Shown piece after piece: positions 53,467 through 62,348 of a DNA stretch of 64,000 nucleotides. This DNA comes from Roseovarius pelagicus (lineage in GTDB: Bacteria > Pseudomonadota > Alphaproteobacteria > Rhodobacterales > Rhodobacteraceae). The notes below the pieces were generated by a model, which worked only from the letters and a program-made list of their open reading frames with translations, searched no databases and had not been told where the DNA came from. How positions within the stretch are numbered: position 1 is the stretch's first letter; every line of letters begins with the position of its first letter. The stretch lies in contig NZ_CP106738.1 in NCBI RefSeq assembly GCF_025639885.1, forward strand, positions 3,162,001 to 3,226,000. The letters are read 5' to 3'. The translations under genes and the position numbers were made by a program.

Positions 53467-54537
53467 TCAGGCGGCTTCTTCCTGATCCTCGGGGGTGGCA
53501 AGGGTCACCCCGCCTGACGCCTCTAACCTGCGAATGGCGTTGACGATTTCGGTCATGGCCTCTTCGCCCGGTCCCTGTTTCACGGCACCGCGATCTTCCA
53601 TCTCTTCGCGGATCGCATCGGCCATACGCCGCGACATGTTTTCAAGGAGGAAGTCGACGACATTATCCAGCCCTGCGGATTTCGCTGCGGCGAGCCCGGT
53701 GATGAGTGCGGATTGTTCAATCTCGCGGATAACTTGAGGTACGTCGGTGCGGCCCAAACGATCGGGGATATGTTGAAAGGTAAAGATTGCGCGCCGGACC
53801 TGATTGGCAAAGTCACCGTCGTTTTCCTCTAACCCTGACAGGACATCATCGCGCAAGGCAGAGCTGGATGAATTCAGGATCGCGCCGACGCGTTGCACAG
53901 GTTCGTCGTCGAAGGCCACAGGCGGGCAGTCATCAAGCTGTGCTGCCAGCGCGAACCCGATCCGGTCCACAGCGTCGGGCGTGACCCGGCCCGTGCGCGA
54001 AATGGCAAAGGTGATACGCCGCGCTTCGTCACCGGGCAGCTTGCTGAGCAGTTTCGCCGCGAAGGTAACGTCGAGCTTTGACAGGACCACTGCTGCGACC
54101 TCTGTGCTTTCGGCCAGAATGATCGGTACAAGAGTGTCAATATCTGTGCGCTGGACCTGTTCCCACGGATCGCCGATCTGGCGCACGCCAGCCTCTTTTC
54201 GCAGGCGGGCGGCGGTTTGTGGGCTGATCCGCCCGTCAAGCGCCGTGATTGCGCCTGCCACGCCGTGCGGAAAGGTCAGGCCCATGCCCTCAAGCTCGGT
54301 TGCGAATTCGGAGACCACGGTCACCAGTGTCGCGCGGTCGACATAGCGCATGGCGCCCATCTGGGTCGTGAGGGTGGCCTGTAGCGCATCGGGCAGGTCA
54401 GATAGCGGCACATCGGCCCCTTCGTTCAGTAGGAACCGGACAATGATTGCCGCCTTTTGCCGTCGTGTCAGCCGCGCGGCTGTGTGACCTGCCGACTGAC
54501 CCTGCGAAACCTGGGCAAGCGGACTGCGTAGACTCAT
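53467..54537 (-). CDS. fliG: flagellar motor switch protein FliG
   Basis: A 356-residue FliG, which forms the upper C-ring of the flagellar switch and contacts MotA. The ARM-like middle and C-terminal parts are recognisable: LSKLPGDEARRITFAISR, IFTFQHIPDRLGRTDVPQVIREIEQSALITGLAAAK, FLLENMSRRMADAIREEMEDRG. The start is the ATG at 54537 with an AGGAGGG site. No other flagellar gene lies in the window, so this copy is outside any flagellar cluster seen here. It is preceded by a TPR protein gene on the same strand. Confidence 0.9.
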   Translation of the reverse strand: MSLRSPLAQVSQGQSAGHTAARLTRRQKAAIIVRFLLNEGADVPLSDLPDALQATLTTQMGAMRYVDRATLVTVVSEFATELEGMGLTFPHGVAGAITALDGRISPQTAARLRKEAGVRQIGDPWEQVQRTDIDTLVPIILAESTEVAAVVLSKLDVTFAAKLLSKLPGDEARRITFAISRTGRVTPDAVDRIGFALAAQLDDCPPVAFDDEPVQRVGAILNSSSSALRDDVLSGLEENDGDFANQVRRAIFTFQHIPDRLGRTDVPQVIREIEQSALITGLAAAKSAGLDNVVDFLLENMSRRMADAIREEMEDRGAVKQGPGEEAMTEIVNAIRRLEASGGVTLATPEDQEEAA

Positions 54538-54606
54538 TCTGTGCCCTCCTACTGTCAGCCTGACCATAGGTCACAGAGGGTGAAGAAAAGCCTAAAGGCC
54601 GTCGTT

Positions 54607-55134
54607 TCAGTAGTCGTAGGTCGTGCCTGTTTCAATCGCGCTGCGCAGCGATGTCTCGGCCCAAGTTCCCGCGCCGCCATGTGACCGGATCTGCCGGAGT
54701 TGGGTCAGCGCGCCCACCAGATCGCCTTCGATCACTAGCGCCTGACCCATGTAGGACCGTGCGAGGATGTTGGCGGGATTCCGTACCAGAGCCTTGCGGT
54801 AATAGACCATACCGCCTGCCGTATCGCCCATCTTTCGGGTGGTGAAGCCCCAATAGGTCAGCACGCGATCATCGTTCTGATCCGGTATCGCGCGTAGCGC
54901 GCGTTGGGCATCGTCGTATTGCCCGACGTAGGCAAATTCACGCACCGCACCGATCAGTTCGTCGGTATCAAGGCGGCTATCCTGCGGATTGACGCATGAC
55001 GCGCTGCCCGTGTCCCACACCTGGCCATTGGTACAGGTACCCGTGGTCTCAGTCGTGGTGGGTTTGGTTTCATCCCCGGCGGCGAAGGCGAGGCCGGGAA
55101 CCATGAAAGCGGCGAAAAGAATCGGTCTGAGCAT
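54607..55134 (-). CDS. secreted TPR-repeat protein
   Basis: A 175-residue protein with a signal peptide (LRPILFAAFMVPGLAFA), a Thr-rich linker and a CTNGQVWDTGSASCVNP segment with two cysteines likely forming a disulfide. The C-terminal half carries two TPR-like hairpins (VGQYDDAQRALRAIPDQN, AGGMVYYRKALVRNPANILARSYMGQALVIEGD). The ATG at 55134 has an AGGA site; the ORF opens 25 codons earlier. It lies 69 bases upstream of fliG and may be co-transcribed. Function unknown. Confidence 0.78.
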   Translation of the reverse strand: MLRPILFAAFMVPGLAFAAGDETKPTTTETTGTCTNGQVWDTGSASCVNPQDSRLDTDELIGAVREFAYVGQYDDAQRALRAIPDQNDDRVLTYWGFTTRKMGDTAGGMVYYRKALVRNPANILARSYMGQALVIEGDLVGALTQLRQIRSHGGAGTWAETSLRSAIETGTTYDY

Positions 55135-55307
55135 AAAAAGGGTCCTGAAATTTAGCAGTCTACAGCCATCATATGGCGCAAACCGTACGCCCGCCCAGTA
55201 TTTTCGCATCTGGAAAGTGGTGGGCGACCGTAAATTGACTATTCTCGGCTCGGCAGCTTTCGGGCTAGTGTCTGGTCACAGTTTGAAATTTTTCCTGAAA
55301 GAGTATT

Positions 55308-55718
55308 ATGAGACAGTTATATTTTTCTGCCTTGGCGATCATCGTTTTGTCACTGCCAATTGGCGCGCATGCCTGTTCGGAGGCGATGGATCGCGCGTAC
55401 CAAGAGGAAAACGAGGGAATTGAGGCCTATAACAGCGCCTATGAAATCTATGATGCCGGGCGTGACATCTTTCAAACGGACAAGGTGCGCGCCTGCGGAC
55501 TGATAAAAAAGGCGGCGGCGCGGATGCGGCGCGCACGAATGGGATTCCGCCGTGCATCGCGGGCCTACAGTGATGCAGCCAGTGATTGCCGATTTTATCA
55601 ACGCTACTCTGATGAAAAGCAGGTGAACAAAATCATACGCGAGGTAAACGACGATTGGGATGCCGCCGAAACGGCGGCGGACTCCATGAAGCAGGTGCAC
55701 GCCGACCACTGCCAGTAA
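55308..55718 (+). CDS. small secreted helical protein, unknown function
   Basis: A 136-residue protein with a signal peptide (RQLYFSALAIIVLSLPIGAHA, cleavage before CSEAM, which would leave an N-terminal Cys and may suggest a lipoprotein, though the lipobox is imperfect). The mature part is charged and helical, rich in Ala, Arg and Asp, with cysteines at the start, middle (VRACGLI, SDCRF) and end (DHCQ) that could form disulfides. I do not recognise a family. It converges on purB. Confidence 0.68.
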   Translation: MRQLYFSALAIIVLSLPIGAHACSEAMDRAYQEENEGIEAYNSAYEIYDAGRDIFQTDKVRACGLIKKAAARMRRARMGFRRASRAYSDAASDCRFYQRYSDEKQVNKIIREVNDDWDAAETAADSMKQVHADHCQ

Positions 55719-55751
55719 AGGCATTTGGCGGTCGGCATGCATGCCTAGGTG

Positions 55752-57059
55752 TCAATCCTTGCCGAACACACGGGCAAAGATCGTGTCGACATGCTTGGTA
55801 TGGTAACCGAGGTCGAATTTTTCCTCGATCTCTTCCGCGCTCAAGGCAGCCAGAACGTCGGCGTCAGCCAGAAGCTCAGTTTTGAAATCCTTGCCCTGTT
55901 CCCAGACCTTCATCGCATTGCGCTGCACCAGCTTATAGGCGTCTTCGCGGCTGACCCCGGCCTGTGTCAGTGCCAGAAGCACCCGCTGCGACATGACCAG
56001 GCCACGAAATTTATTCATGTTGGCCAGCATGTTGTCGGGATAGATCACCAGCTTGTCCACAACCTGCGTCAGGCGAGCCAGAGCAAAGTCGAGCGTGATT
56101 GTGGTGTCCGGGCCGATGTTACGCTCGACAGACGAATGTGAAATATCGCGCTCGTGCCAGAGGGCTACGTTCTCCATCGCGGGCACGACGGCCATGCGCA
56201 CCAGACGAGCGAGGCCAGTCAAGTTCTCGGTCAGGACCGGATTACGCTTGTGCGGCATGGCGCTGCTGCCCTTTTGGCCGGCCGAGAAGAATTCTTCGGC
56301 TTCCAGCACTTCGGTGCGCTGCATATGGCGGATCTCGGTTGCGATGTTTTCAATGCTGCTGCCGACCACGCCAAGCGCGGCAAAGAATGCCGCATGCCGG
56401 TCGCGCGGGATGACTTGAGTGCTGATCGGCTCGGGTTCCAGCCCCAGCTTGGCGCAGACATGTTCCTCGACCGCCGGGTCGATATTGGCAAAAGTACCAA
56501 CCGCGCCGGAGATGGCCCCGGTCGCGATCTCGTACCGGGCTTTCTCCAGCCGGTTCAGGTTGCGATCCATTTCGGCGTAGAAACGCGCAAAGGTCAGACC
56601 CATCGTCGTCGGTTCGGCATGGATGCCATGGCTGCGGCCGATGCGAACGGTATCCTTATGCTCGAACGCGCGACGTTTGAGGGCTGCCAGCAGGCCTTTC
56701 ATATCCTCGATGAGGATGTCTGTAGCGCGCACCAACTGGACGTTAAAGCAAGTGTCGAGCACATCCGAGGACGTCATGCCCTGATGCACGAACCGGGCCT
56801 CGTCGCTGCCGACGTGTTCCGCCAGATGGGTCAAGAAAGCGATCACATCATGCTTGGTCACCGCTTCGATCTCGTCAATGCGGGCGACGTCGAATTCCAC
56901 ATCTTTGGCCTTCCACACGGCATCGGCATTCGCACGCGGAATCACGCCCAGATCGGCCATCGCGTCGCAGGCATGCGCTTCGATCTCGTACCAGATGCGG
57001 AACTTGGTCTCGGGCGACCAGATGGCGACCATGTCAGGGCGGGAATAGCGGGGAATCAT
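55752..57059 (-). CDS. purB: adenylosuccinate lyase
   Basis: PurB catalyses two fumarate-releasing steps of purine synthesis (SAICAR to AICAR and adenylosuccinate to AMP). The 435-residue protein has the superfamily signature GSSAMPHKRNP, the TSSDVLDTCFN motif and the catalytic-histidine segment GRSHGIHAEPTT. The start MIPRYSRPDM is standard. A perfect 22-bp palindrome lies 34 bases upstream. Confidence 0.97.
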   Translation of the reverse strand: MIPRYSRPDMVAIWSPETKFRIWYEIEAHACDAMADLGVIPRANADAVWKAKDVEFDVARIDEIEAVTKHDVIAFLTHLAEHVGSDEARFVHQGMTSSDVLDTCFNVQLVRATDILIEDMKGLLAALKRRAFEHKDTVRIGRSHGIHAEPTTMGLTFARFYAEMDRNLNRLEKARYEIATGAISGAVGTFANIDPAVEEHVCAKLGLEPEPISTQVIPRDRHAAFFAALGVVGSSIENIATEIRHMQRTEVLEAEEFFSAGQKGSSAMPHKRNPVLTENLTGLARLVRMAVVPAMENVALWHERDISHSSVERNIGPDTTITLDFALARLTQVVDKLVIYPDNMLANMNKFRGLVMSQRVLLALTQAGVSREDAYKLVQRNAMKVWEQGKDFKTELLADADVLAALSAEEIEEKFDLGYHTKHVDTIFARVFGKD

Positions 57060-57092
57060 GTGTGCGGGCCTTTGGTTGAGGGAATGGCTGTT

Positions 57093-57114
57093 GCGCGCGG
57101 TTTAAACCGCGCGC
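57093..57114. repeat. perfect 22-bp palindrome upstream of purB
   Basis: GCGCGCGGTTT/AAACCGCGCGC, fully self-complementary with no loop. It sits between the hydrolase-OsmC gene (stop at 57192, minus strand, so this lies downstream of it) and the purB start. It could be a protein-binding site for purB control or a hairpin ending the upstream transcript. Confidence 0.8.
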
Positions 57115-57191
57115 GCCGCAGCGGCAAGTCGGGCACAGCGAAACGCTGCATGACACCTTCACCTCACATTGATGAAAGACCCCACCATGGG

Positions 57192-58406
57192 TTAATCTGC
57201 CAGAACGGTTTCAATACGCGAGCTGGCCTCCAATGTGCGATGCACCGGGCATTTGTCGGCGATTTCCAGCAATCGCGCGCGTTGGTCGTCGCTGAGATCT
57301 CCGTTCAGAAATACGGTGCGTTTGAACATGTCGGCCTTGGCGTCCTGACCTGTAGCGGCGTCCTGTGCATGTACCTTGTCGTGGCAGACTTCGACGCGGA
57401 TGTTGTCCAGCGGCCAGCCCTTGCGGCGGGCATACATGCGGATCGTCATCGAGGTACACGCCCCCAGACCAGCGGCGAGGAAGCCGTAGGGTGACATGCC
57501 CTTATCCGTGCCGCCATAGGCCGCAGGTTCGTCGGCGAGTGTGTGGTGGTGCGGCCCGGCGTTGACGTCCTGCAAAAAACCATCCGGGTCGGCCTCGGTC
57601 ACGCGCACGATACCCTCGGGCGCGCCGGGCGGCGGGGCCGGGGTCTTGATCCCCAGATAACGTGTCGCCCATGCGGCGATCACCTCTGCCGCGTATTCAG
57701 CATCTTCGGGGCGGGTGATCAGGTGGTCGGCCTCATCGAGAGTGACAAAACTCTTGGGATGTTTGGCGGCATCAAAGATTTGCGCGGCATTTTCGATCCC
57801 GACCACGGCATCGCGCGGGGCGTGCAGCACCAGCAGAGCGCGGTGGAGGTCTGCAATCTCGGGTTGGAGGGTTTCAGCCTTCACATTCTCCACGAACTCT
57901 TTGCCGATGCGGATAGAGCGGCCACCCAAACTGACCTCGGCTGTGCCGACTTCGTTGATCTCGGACAGAGCATCGCCAAAGTTGTGCGTTACATGTTCGG
58001 GGTCAAACGGCGCACCGATCGTGACCACGGCGCGGACACTGTCAATCTTGCGCGCGGTCGCCAGCACTGCCGCACCGCCAAGCGAATGGCCGATCAGCAG
58101 AGAGGGCGCTGTGCCTCGGTCTGCCAGTGACTGGGCTGCCAGTTCAAGATCGGCGATGTTGGAGGTGAATGTCGTGTTTTCAAATTCGCCGCCCGAATGG
58201 CCCAATCCGGTAAAGTCGAAGCGCAAAACGGCGATGCCCGCACCGGCCAGCCGGGCAGAGATGCGGCGCGCGGCGGGGATGTCCTTGGAGCAGGTAAAGC
58301 AATGCGCAAAAAGTGCAGTAGCCAGATGCGGTCCGTCGGGCAGGTCAAGCCGCGCGGCCAGTTCAGAGCCGTCATGGCCGGTAAATGTCAGGCGTTCGGT
58401 GGGCAT
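57192..58406 (-). CDS. alpha/beta hydrolase - OsmC fusion protein
   Basis: A 404-residue two-domain protein. Residues 1-255 are an alpha/beta hydrolase: TALFAHCFTCSKDI, nucleophile elbow LIGHSLGGAAVL, acid and His near VLHAPRDAVVGIENA and LDEADHLITRP. Residues 270-404 are an OsmC-like peroxiredoxin domain: DEPAAYGGTDKGMSPYGFLAAGLGACTSMTIRMYARRKGW with its peroxidatic Cys, and IADKCPVHRTLE with the second Cys. Such natural fusions occur in several proteobacteria; a link between ester cleavage and organic hydroperoxide reduction is inferred. The ATG at 58406 has an AAGGA site. Confidence 0.88.
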   Translation of the reverse strand: MPTERLTFTGHDGSELAARLDLPDGPHLATALFAHCFTCSKDIPAARRISARLAGAGIAVLRFDFTGLGHSGGEFENTTFTSNIADLELAAQSLADRGTAPSLLIGHSLGGAAVLATARKIDSVRAVVTIGAPFDPEHVTHNFGDALSEINEVGTAEVSLGGRSIRIGKEFVENVKAETLQPEIADLHRALLVLHAPRDAVVGIENAAQIFDAAKHPKSFVTLDEADHLITRPEDAEYAAEVIAAWATRYLGIKTPAPPPGAPEGIVRVTEADPDGFLQDVNAGPHHHTLADEPAAYGGTDKGMSPYGFLAAGLGACTSMTIRMYARRKGWPLDNIRVEVCHDKVHAQDAATGQDAKADMFKRTVFLNGDLSDDQRARLLEIADKCPVHRTLEASSRIETVLAD

Positions 58407-58511
58407 GGTGTGGTCCTTCTCTGGCGTGCGTTCCAAGAGTAGGGCCGCATCCGCGACGTTGCCAGCCATGTGTCAGCGCGTCACACGAAGGTGAGGTTTC
58501 GCGTGGGAATG

Positions 58512-59243
58512 TTAGGTGCTGATGTGCCGATAGAGCCGGTCGTCGCCCAGATTGCCCAGCAGGCTGTACCCCATATCCCGCAGCAATGTCTCCGCGCTGG
58601 CGGTACCTTCGTGGCCGCGGAATGCATTTTCGCGCCATTCCAGATAGATCAGTTTCGGCCGCACCGCGCCCATGCTGCGCAGGACTGACAACTCGGCCCC
58701 TTCGATATCCATGTGCAGCAGGTCGATCTTGTCGATGTTCGCCTCGGTGCAGAAGGTGTCAAAACGCTTGCCGTCGACTTTGATTGGTTCTTCGGATTGC
58801 TGTACGAACGTGAACCGTTTTTGGTAGGCGTCACTGTGTTGATAAAGCGAGCCTTGGGCGTTGGTTTCACCGTTGATGGTGGCAGTGTACCATTCCACGG
58901 GGCCGTCCTGATCACACGCGGCGAAGTTATGGATTTCGACTTCCGACGCTGCGAGAGCGGCGCGCACGATCCCGATCCGGTCGGGATCGGCCTCGACAGT
59001 GACGACACGCGCGTTCGGAAAGGTCTGTTTCATCCGCCACGCATCACCGCCATCGAATGACCCCAGATCTACGATCACCGTCGGTGTGATGCCGGCCTCC
59101 GGAAGCCAGTTCATGTTAAAGCGGGAATGCTGCACATCATGGGGCGTGCCGTTTACGTCGATCCGATACATCCGCTCGCGCAAGGCGGGGGATTTCAGGC
59201 CGTTCAGCCGCATTTTCAGACGGGAGACGAGACGGTTCAACAT
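58512..59243 (-). CDS. FkbM family methyltransferase
   Basis: A 243-residue SAM-dependent methyltransferase of the FkbM family. The nucleotide-binding motif is PTVIVDLGSFDGGDAWRMKQTFPNARVVTVEADP, and the family block IDLLHMDIEGAELSVLRSMG follows. FkbM-type enzymes O-methylate sugars or polyketides; bacterial homologues often modify surface glycans. The start is the ATG at 59243 (MLNRLVSRLKMRLNG) with a GGAG site; the ORF opens 65 codons earlier without similarity. No glycan cluster surrounds it. Confidence 0.85.
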   Translation of the reverse strand: MLNRLVSRLKMRLNGLKSPALRERMYRIDVNGTPHDVQHSRFNMNWLPEAGITPTVIVDLGSFDGGDAWRMKQTFPNARVVTVEADPDRIGIVRAALAASEVEIHNFAACDQDGPVEWYTATINGETNAQGSLYQHSDAYQKRFTFVQQSEEPIKVDGKRFDTFCTEANIDKIDLLHMDIEGAELSVLRSMGAVRPKLIYLEWRENAFRGHEGTASAETLLRDMGYSLLGNLGDDRLYRHIST

Positions 59244-59510
59244 GGCAGGCGCTCCGGAGGGGCAGACCCTATTCGCGTAGACAATCAGGGGGCAGAGATC
59301 AAGGGAGAGGGTGAAGACTACGGTTCTGCGTTGGCGCGGCGTGTTCATGCCGGCATCGGGCGAAACTGTGTGCTGTCTGGTCGCAGATCTCGCATGTGAG
59401 TCGCGCATCACAATCTGTGATATGGTGTCTAACATCAATTCATTTTACGAATGTTTTCGGCGGGCATAAGTCTGAGTTGTCGACATGACAGTATCGGAAG
59501 GAAAACCCAG

Positions 59511-59732
59511 ATGTCCCAATCTATGAGTATCGAAACCGCGGCTACCGTGCCGCATGGAAGTCCCCGCATGTTGTTGTTGATAGCAGCACTGCTTGTTGGT
59601 TTGGCCGTTGCGCTTGTCTCGACAGGCGGCGGGGACGCGACTGTGTCGCAGGGTAGCGACAGCCAGCAGATCGAAACCGCGCCAGCAGAAGACTGGCACG
59701 GCAATGTTAAGCGCTCCCACTGGTCGCGATAA
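59511..59732 (+). CDS. 73-residue single-pass membrane protein
   Basis: A small protein with one central membrane helix (residues 20-38, MLLLIAALLVGLAVALVSTGG) and polar ends, the last of which (DWHGNVKRSHWSR) is basic and Trp-rich. The GAAGGA site nine bases before the ATG makes it likely real. No family recognised. It converges on dddP with an 18-base gap between stops. The AT-rich 266-base region before it holds no other gene. Confidence 0.65.
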   Translation: MSQSMSIETAATVPHGSPRMLLLIAALLVGLAVALVSTGGGDATVSQGSDSQQIETAPAEDWHGNVKRSHWSR

Positions 59733-59750
59733 AACGGGCCGGGGCGGGCG

Positions 59751-61094
59751 CTATGCCTGCCCCATCAACGCCGGATCGAACGGGTATTTTGTCAGGTTTT
59801 CATATCCGTCTTCGGTGATCAGCACCTGATCCTCGAGCTTGATCGAGAAATTGCCGCCTTCGGCGCCGACGAGTGCCTCGACGCACAGGACCATGCCGGC
59901 CTCTAGCGGGTAATCGAAGGCACCGGCGACGGCCTGATCCGGGTAAGCGACCAAAGGCCATTCATCGCACAGGCCTACACCGTGCATGAGGCAGCCGTAT
60001 TTCTGTTTCTGGAATTGGGCATCCAGAACATGGGTGTTTGCGCTTAGTTCAGGGATCATTACGCCGGGTTTCAGCATCTCCATGTTTGTCTGAATATGTT
60101 CTACCGCGTGCTGCATGGCATAGATCATGTCGGCGGGTGGTTTCTGATCGCCGATCCACCAGCTGCGCGAAATATCGATGCAGATGCCATAGCTGCCGAT
60201 GAGGTCGGTATCAAAGCTGATGATCTCGTTCATGCGGGCGATACGCGGGCCGCATTCCTGAAACCACGGGTTCGTGCGCGGACCCGAGGCCAGCAGCCGG
60301 GTTTCGATCCATTCGCCACCTCGCCGGATGTTTTCGGAGTGCAGGACGGCCCAGATGTCATCTTCGGACATGTTGCCCTGAGGGACACCGTCGCGGGCTG
60401 CGTCCTCCATTGCCCTGACCGCAATTTCGCAAGAGAGCGACGCGCACCGCATTGCCAGAATTTCGTCGGGTCCTTTGACCGAACGCGATTTTTCGGTGAC
60501 TTCCTCACCTTCCATGATCTCAAAGCCCTGTGCCTCAAGGGCGCGCAATCCGTGAATCATCGGCTTATCCACTGCGAGGCGCATGTTGCCGGGGGCGTGT
60601 TCGGCCATCAACGCGCGCACCTCGTTTGAGAACGTGTCGGCTGCGATGTCGATTTTATCACCCCGGTCAAAGTAGAACAGGTCTGCACCGGAACGCTGTT
60701 CGCGCACCAGTGGGTTGAAAGTGCTGAGAAAGGGTGAGTTTTTGTAATCCCAGATCAGCATGTAGCCGTCGGCGCAAAGCAGTACGGCGCGGAACGGATT
60801 GTGGGTGTTCCAAAGCTGCATATTGGTGCTGTCGGTGGCGTAACGAATGTTAAGTGGGTCGAACATCAACAGGCCGCCATAGCCGCGATCGACGACATGT
60901 TTGGTCAGGCGTTCCCAACGGTACCGGCGCATCGCCTGCAAGTCGGGCAGCGTCAGACCGGCGGCCTGCCATTCGGCAAAGGCCAGCCGGGTCGGGCCGA
61001 TCTCGATCCGGTCGGCATCGTTTGGAGTATTATCGCCGAGGCGTTCGCCTCGTGTCGGGTCAATCTTGCGGGTGTCGCGGTAGTGCTCGTTCAT
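59751..61094 (-). CDS. dddP: DMSP lyase DddP
   Basis: DddP cleaves dimethylsulfoniopropionate to dimethyl sulfide and acrylate. It belongs to the M24 (aminopeptidase P-like) fold but is not a peptidase. The 447-residue length equals that of Roseobacter DddP. By count, the residues known for that enzyme fall exactly here: metal ligands Asp295 and Asp297 (SFDTDLIG), Asp307 (CIDISR), His371 (MHGVG), Glu406 (CVEALVG), Glu421 (IKLEDQV), and catalytic Asp377 (LCDEWP). The N-terminal NIRYATDSTNMQLWNTHNPFRA is also DddP-like. No regulator or acrylate gene (acuK, prpE) is adjacent. A palindrome lies about 150 bases upstream. Confidence 0.93.
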   Translation of the reverse strand: MNEHYRDTRKIDPTRGERLGDNTPNDADRIEIGPTRLAFAEWQAAGLTLPDLQAMRRYRWERLTKHVVDRGYGGLLMFDPLNIRYATDSTNMQLWNTHNPFRAVLLCADGYMLIWDYKNSPFLSTFNPLVREQRSGADLFYFDRGDKIDIAADTFSNEVRALMAEHAPGNMRLAVDKPMIHGLRALEAQGFEIMEGEEVTEKSRSVKGPDEILAMRCASLSCEIAVRAMEDAARDGVPQGNMSEDDIWAVLHSENIRRGGEWIETRLLASGPRTNPWFQECGPRIARMNEIISFDTDLIGSYGICIDISRSWWIGDQKPPADMIYAMQHAVEHIQTNMEMLKPGVMIPELSANTHVLDAQFQKQKYGCLMHGVGLCDEWPLVAYPDQAVAGAFDYPLEAGMVLCVEALVGAEGGNFSIKLEDQVLITEDGYENLTKYPFDPALMGQA

Positions 61095-61240
61095 GGTGAA
61101 TTCCGAAGTGCCGATTTCTGTCGATACTGCGGGGCTGGAACGCGTCTGTCGGGCCTGATTGCGACATCGAAATGGTCATTTTGTCGGTGGGCCATACGGC
61201 GTAGATAGCGCAAAAACGCAAATCCATGGGGGCGTAAAGT

Positions 61241-61259
61241 CATTTTGCTGTGCAAAATG
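61241..61259. promoter_or_regulatory. palindrome upstream of dddP
   Basis: Perfect inverted repeat CATTTTGC-TGT-GCAAAATG about 147 bases upstream of the dddP start. The preceding GTCATTTTG also occurs as a direct repeat at 61175-61183. Both lie in the 237-base gap between dddP and the membrane protein gene (both minus strand), so an operator for dddP is possible; a terminator of the upstream gene is the alternative. Confidence 0.45.
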
Positions 61260-61331
61260 AAGCCTACTGCCATGCCCGAGTGCGGTGTAAATGCGCTTGA
61301 ATTAGTGGAGCGGCCTGTCGTCGTTTCGCAA

Positions 61332-62168
61332 TCAGAGCGCGATTGATGTGATCAACTGAACAGTATCAGCTGTTGCACCTGCACTGTTCAAACCAACGAA
61401 CAACCCCGTAATCGCGGCGGTCTGTGCTGCCAGCCGGACACTTTCGCCCTTGAGCAGTGTCGTCAGAATCAGAGCGGTGCCGACGGGTAGGGCGATCACG
61501 GATACCGTCAGCGCCATCGCCCATGCGGTCAGTCTCTGCGGGACTTCTTCGACGATATCGGGATCAGGCAGATCCCAGTGTATTTCGGTTTGCTCGGTGG
61601 TGGACGCGTCTACATCGCGTGCGGTCATGCCAATGCTATCCAGACGCGCGCTCAGTTGATCGCAGGTGTCTTCGATCTTGGGTAGGGTGCGATTGCCCGC
61701 TCCGGCGGATGGTTTTTCTGCGGCTGCCAATGGCGTGGCTTGTTCGGTGATGCGTTCGACGCGTGGGCGTTGCCCGGCGGCGACCGCCTCGCGGAAACCG
61801 TCAATCGGTAGCCAAGCCGTATGTTTGTCCCACTGCACCTGTTCTGCCGGGAGGGTGCAGATCAGTTGCGCGAGGAACGCGCCGACCTCGCCTAGCCCGG
61901 CTTCGGGGTTGATCGGATGGATCACCATCCGCAGAACCGGAGCGGTGGCAGAGCCGTCGGATCGTTTACCGACCCCCTGTGTGATCCAGAGCACATGGTT
62001 CGGTGTCACAAGGCAGGCAGAGCGATCTGTCAGGACTCTGCCCTGACAAAATCCGGGATCAAGATCTTCGGAGTTGCAAGTCACCTGATGGAGCGCATCC
62101 GCGATAGACACGTTGTATGTCTCTGGGAGAATAAGCCACGCGGTTATTATCTCATGGTTCTGGGTCAT
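61332..62168 (-). CDS. membrane protein of unknown function
   Basis: A 278-residue protein. The first 215 residues are soluble with a mixed beta-type composition (TAWLILPETYNVSIADALHQVTC, LVTPNHVLWITQGVGKR, LRMVIHPINPEAGLGEVGAFLAQL). Two C-terminal membrane segments (TAWAMALTVSVIALPVGTALILTTLL and AAITGLFVGLNSAGATADTVQL) anchor it, with the domain probably in the cytoplasm. I recognise no family. It stands between dddP and glnA, all on the minus strand but with gaps of 237 and 180 bases, so not obviously co-transcribed. Confidence 0.6.
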   Translation of the reverse strand: MTQNHEIITAWLILPETYNVSIADALHQVTCNSEDLDPGFCQGRVLTDRSACLVTPNHVLWITQGVGKRSDGSATAPVLRMVIHPINPEAGLGEVGAFLAQLICTLPAEQVQWDKHTAWLPIDGFREAVAAGQRPRVERITEQATPLAAAEKPSAGAGNRTLPKIEDTCDQLSARLDSIGMTARDVDASTTEQTEIHWDLPDPDIVEEVPQRLTAWAMALTVSVIALPVGTALILTTLLKGESVRLAAQTAAITGLFVGLNSAGATADTVQLITSIAL

Positions 62169-62301
62169 GCTGCCTGCATTTCTTTTGCTGCCTCAATCGG
62201 AAGTTGATGGAAAAAATTGTTTCCAGTAGGACCGAAACATGACGGGTTTAGGGCAATTGTTGACTGTTTGATTTTGGGAGTAAGGGCGGCGCCAGAACGA
62301 G

Positions 62302-62328
62302 AAAGGGCGCCCGTTCCGGACGCCCTTT
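62302..62328 (-). terminator. rho-independent terminator of glnA
   Basis: Hairpin with arms AAAGGGCG/CGCCCTTT around an 11-base loop, 20 bases after the glnA stop on the minus strand. Confidence 0.8.
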
Positions 62329-62348
62329 GTTCGTGAGGCTGAACGAAT

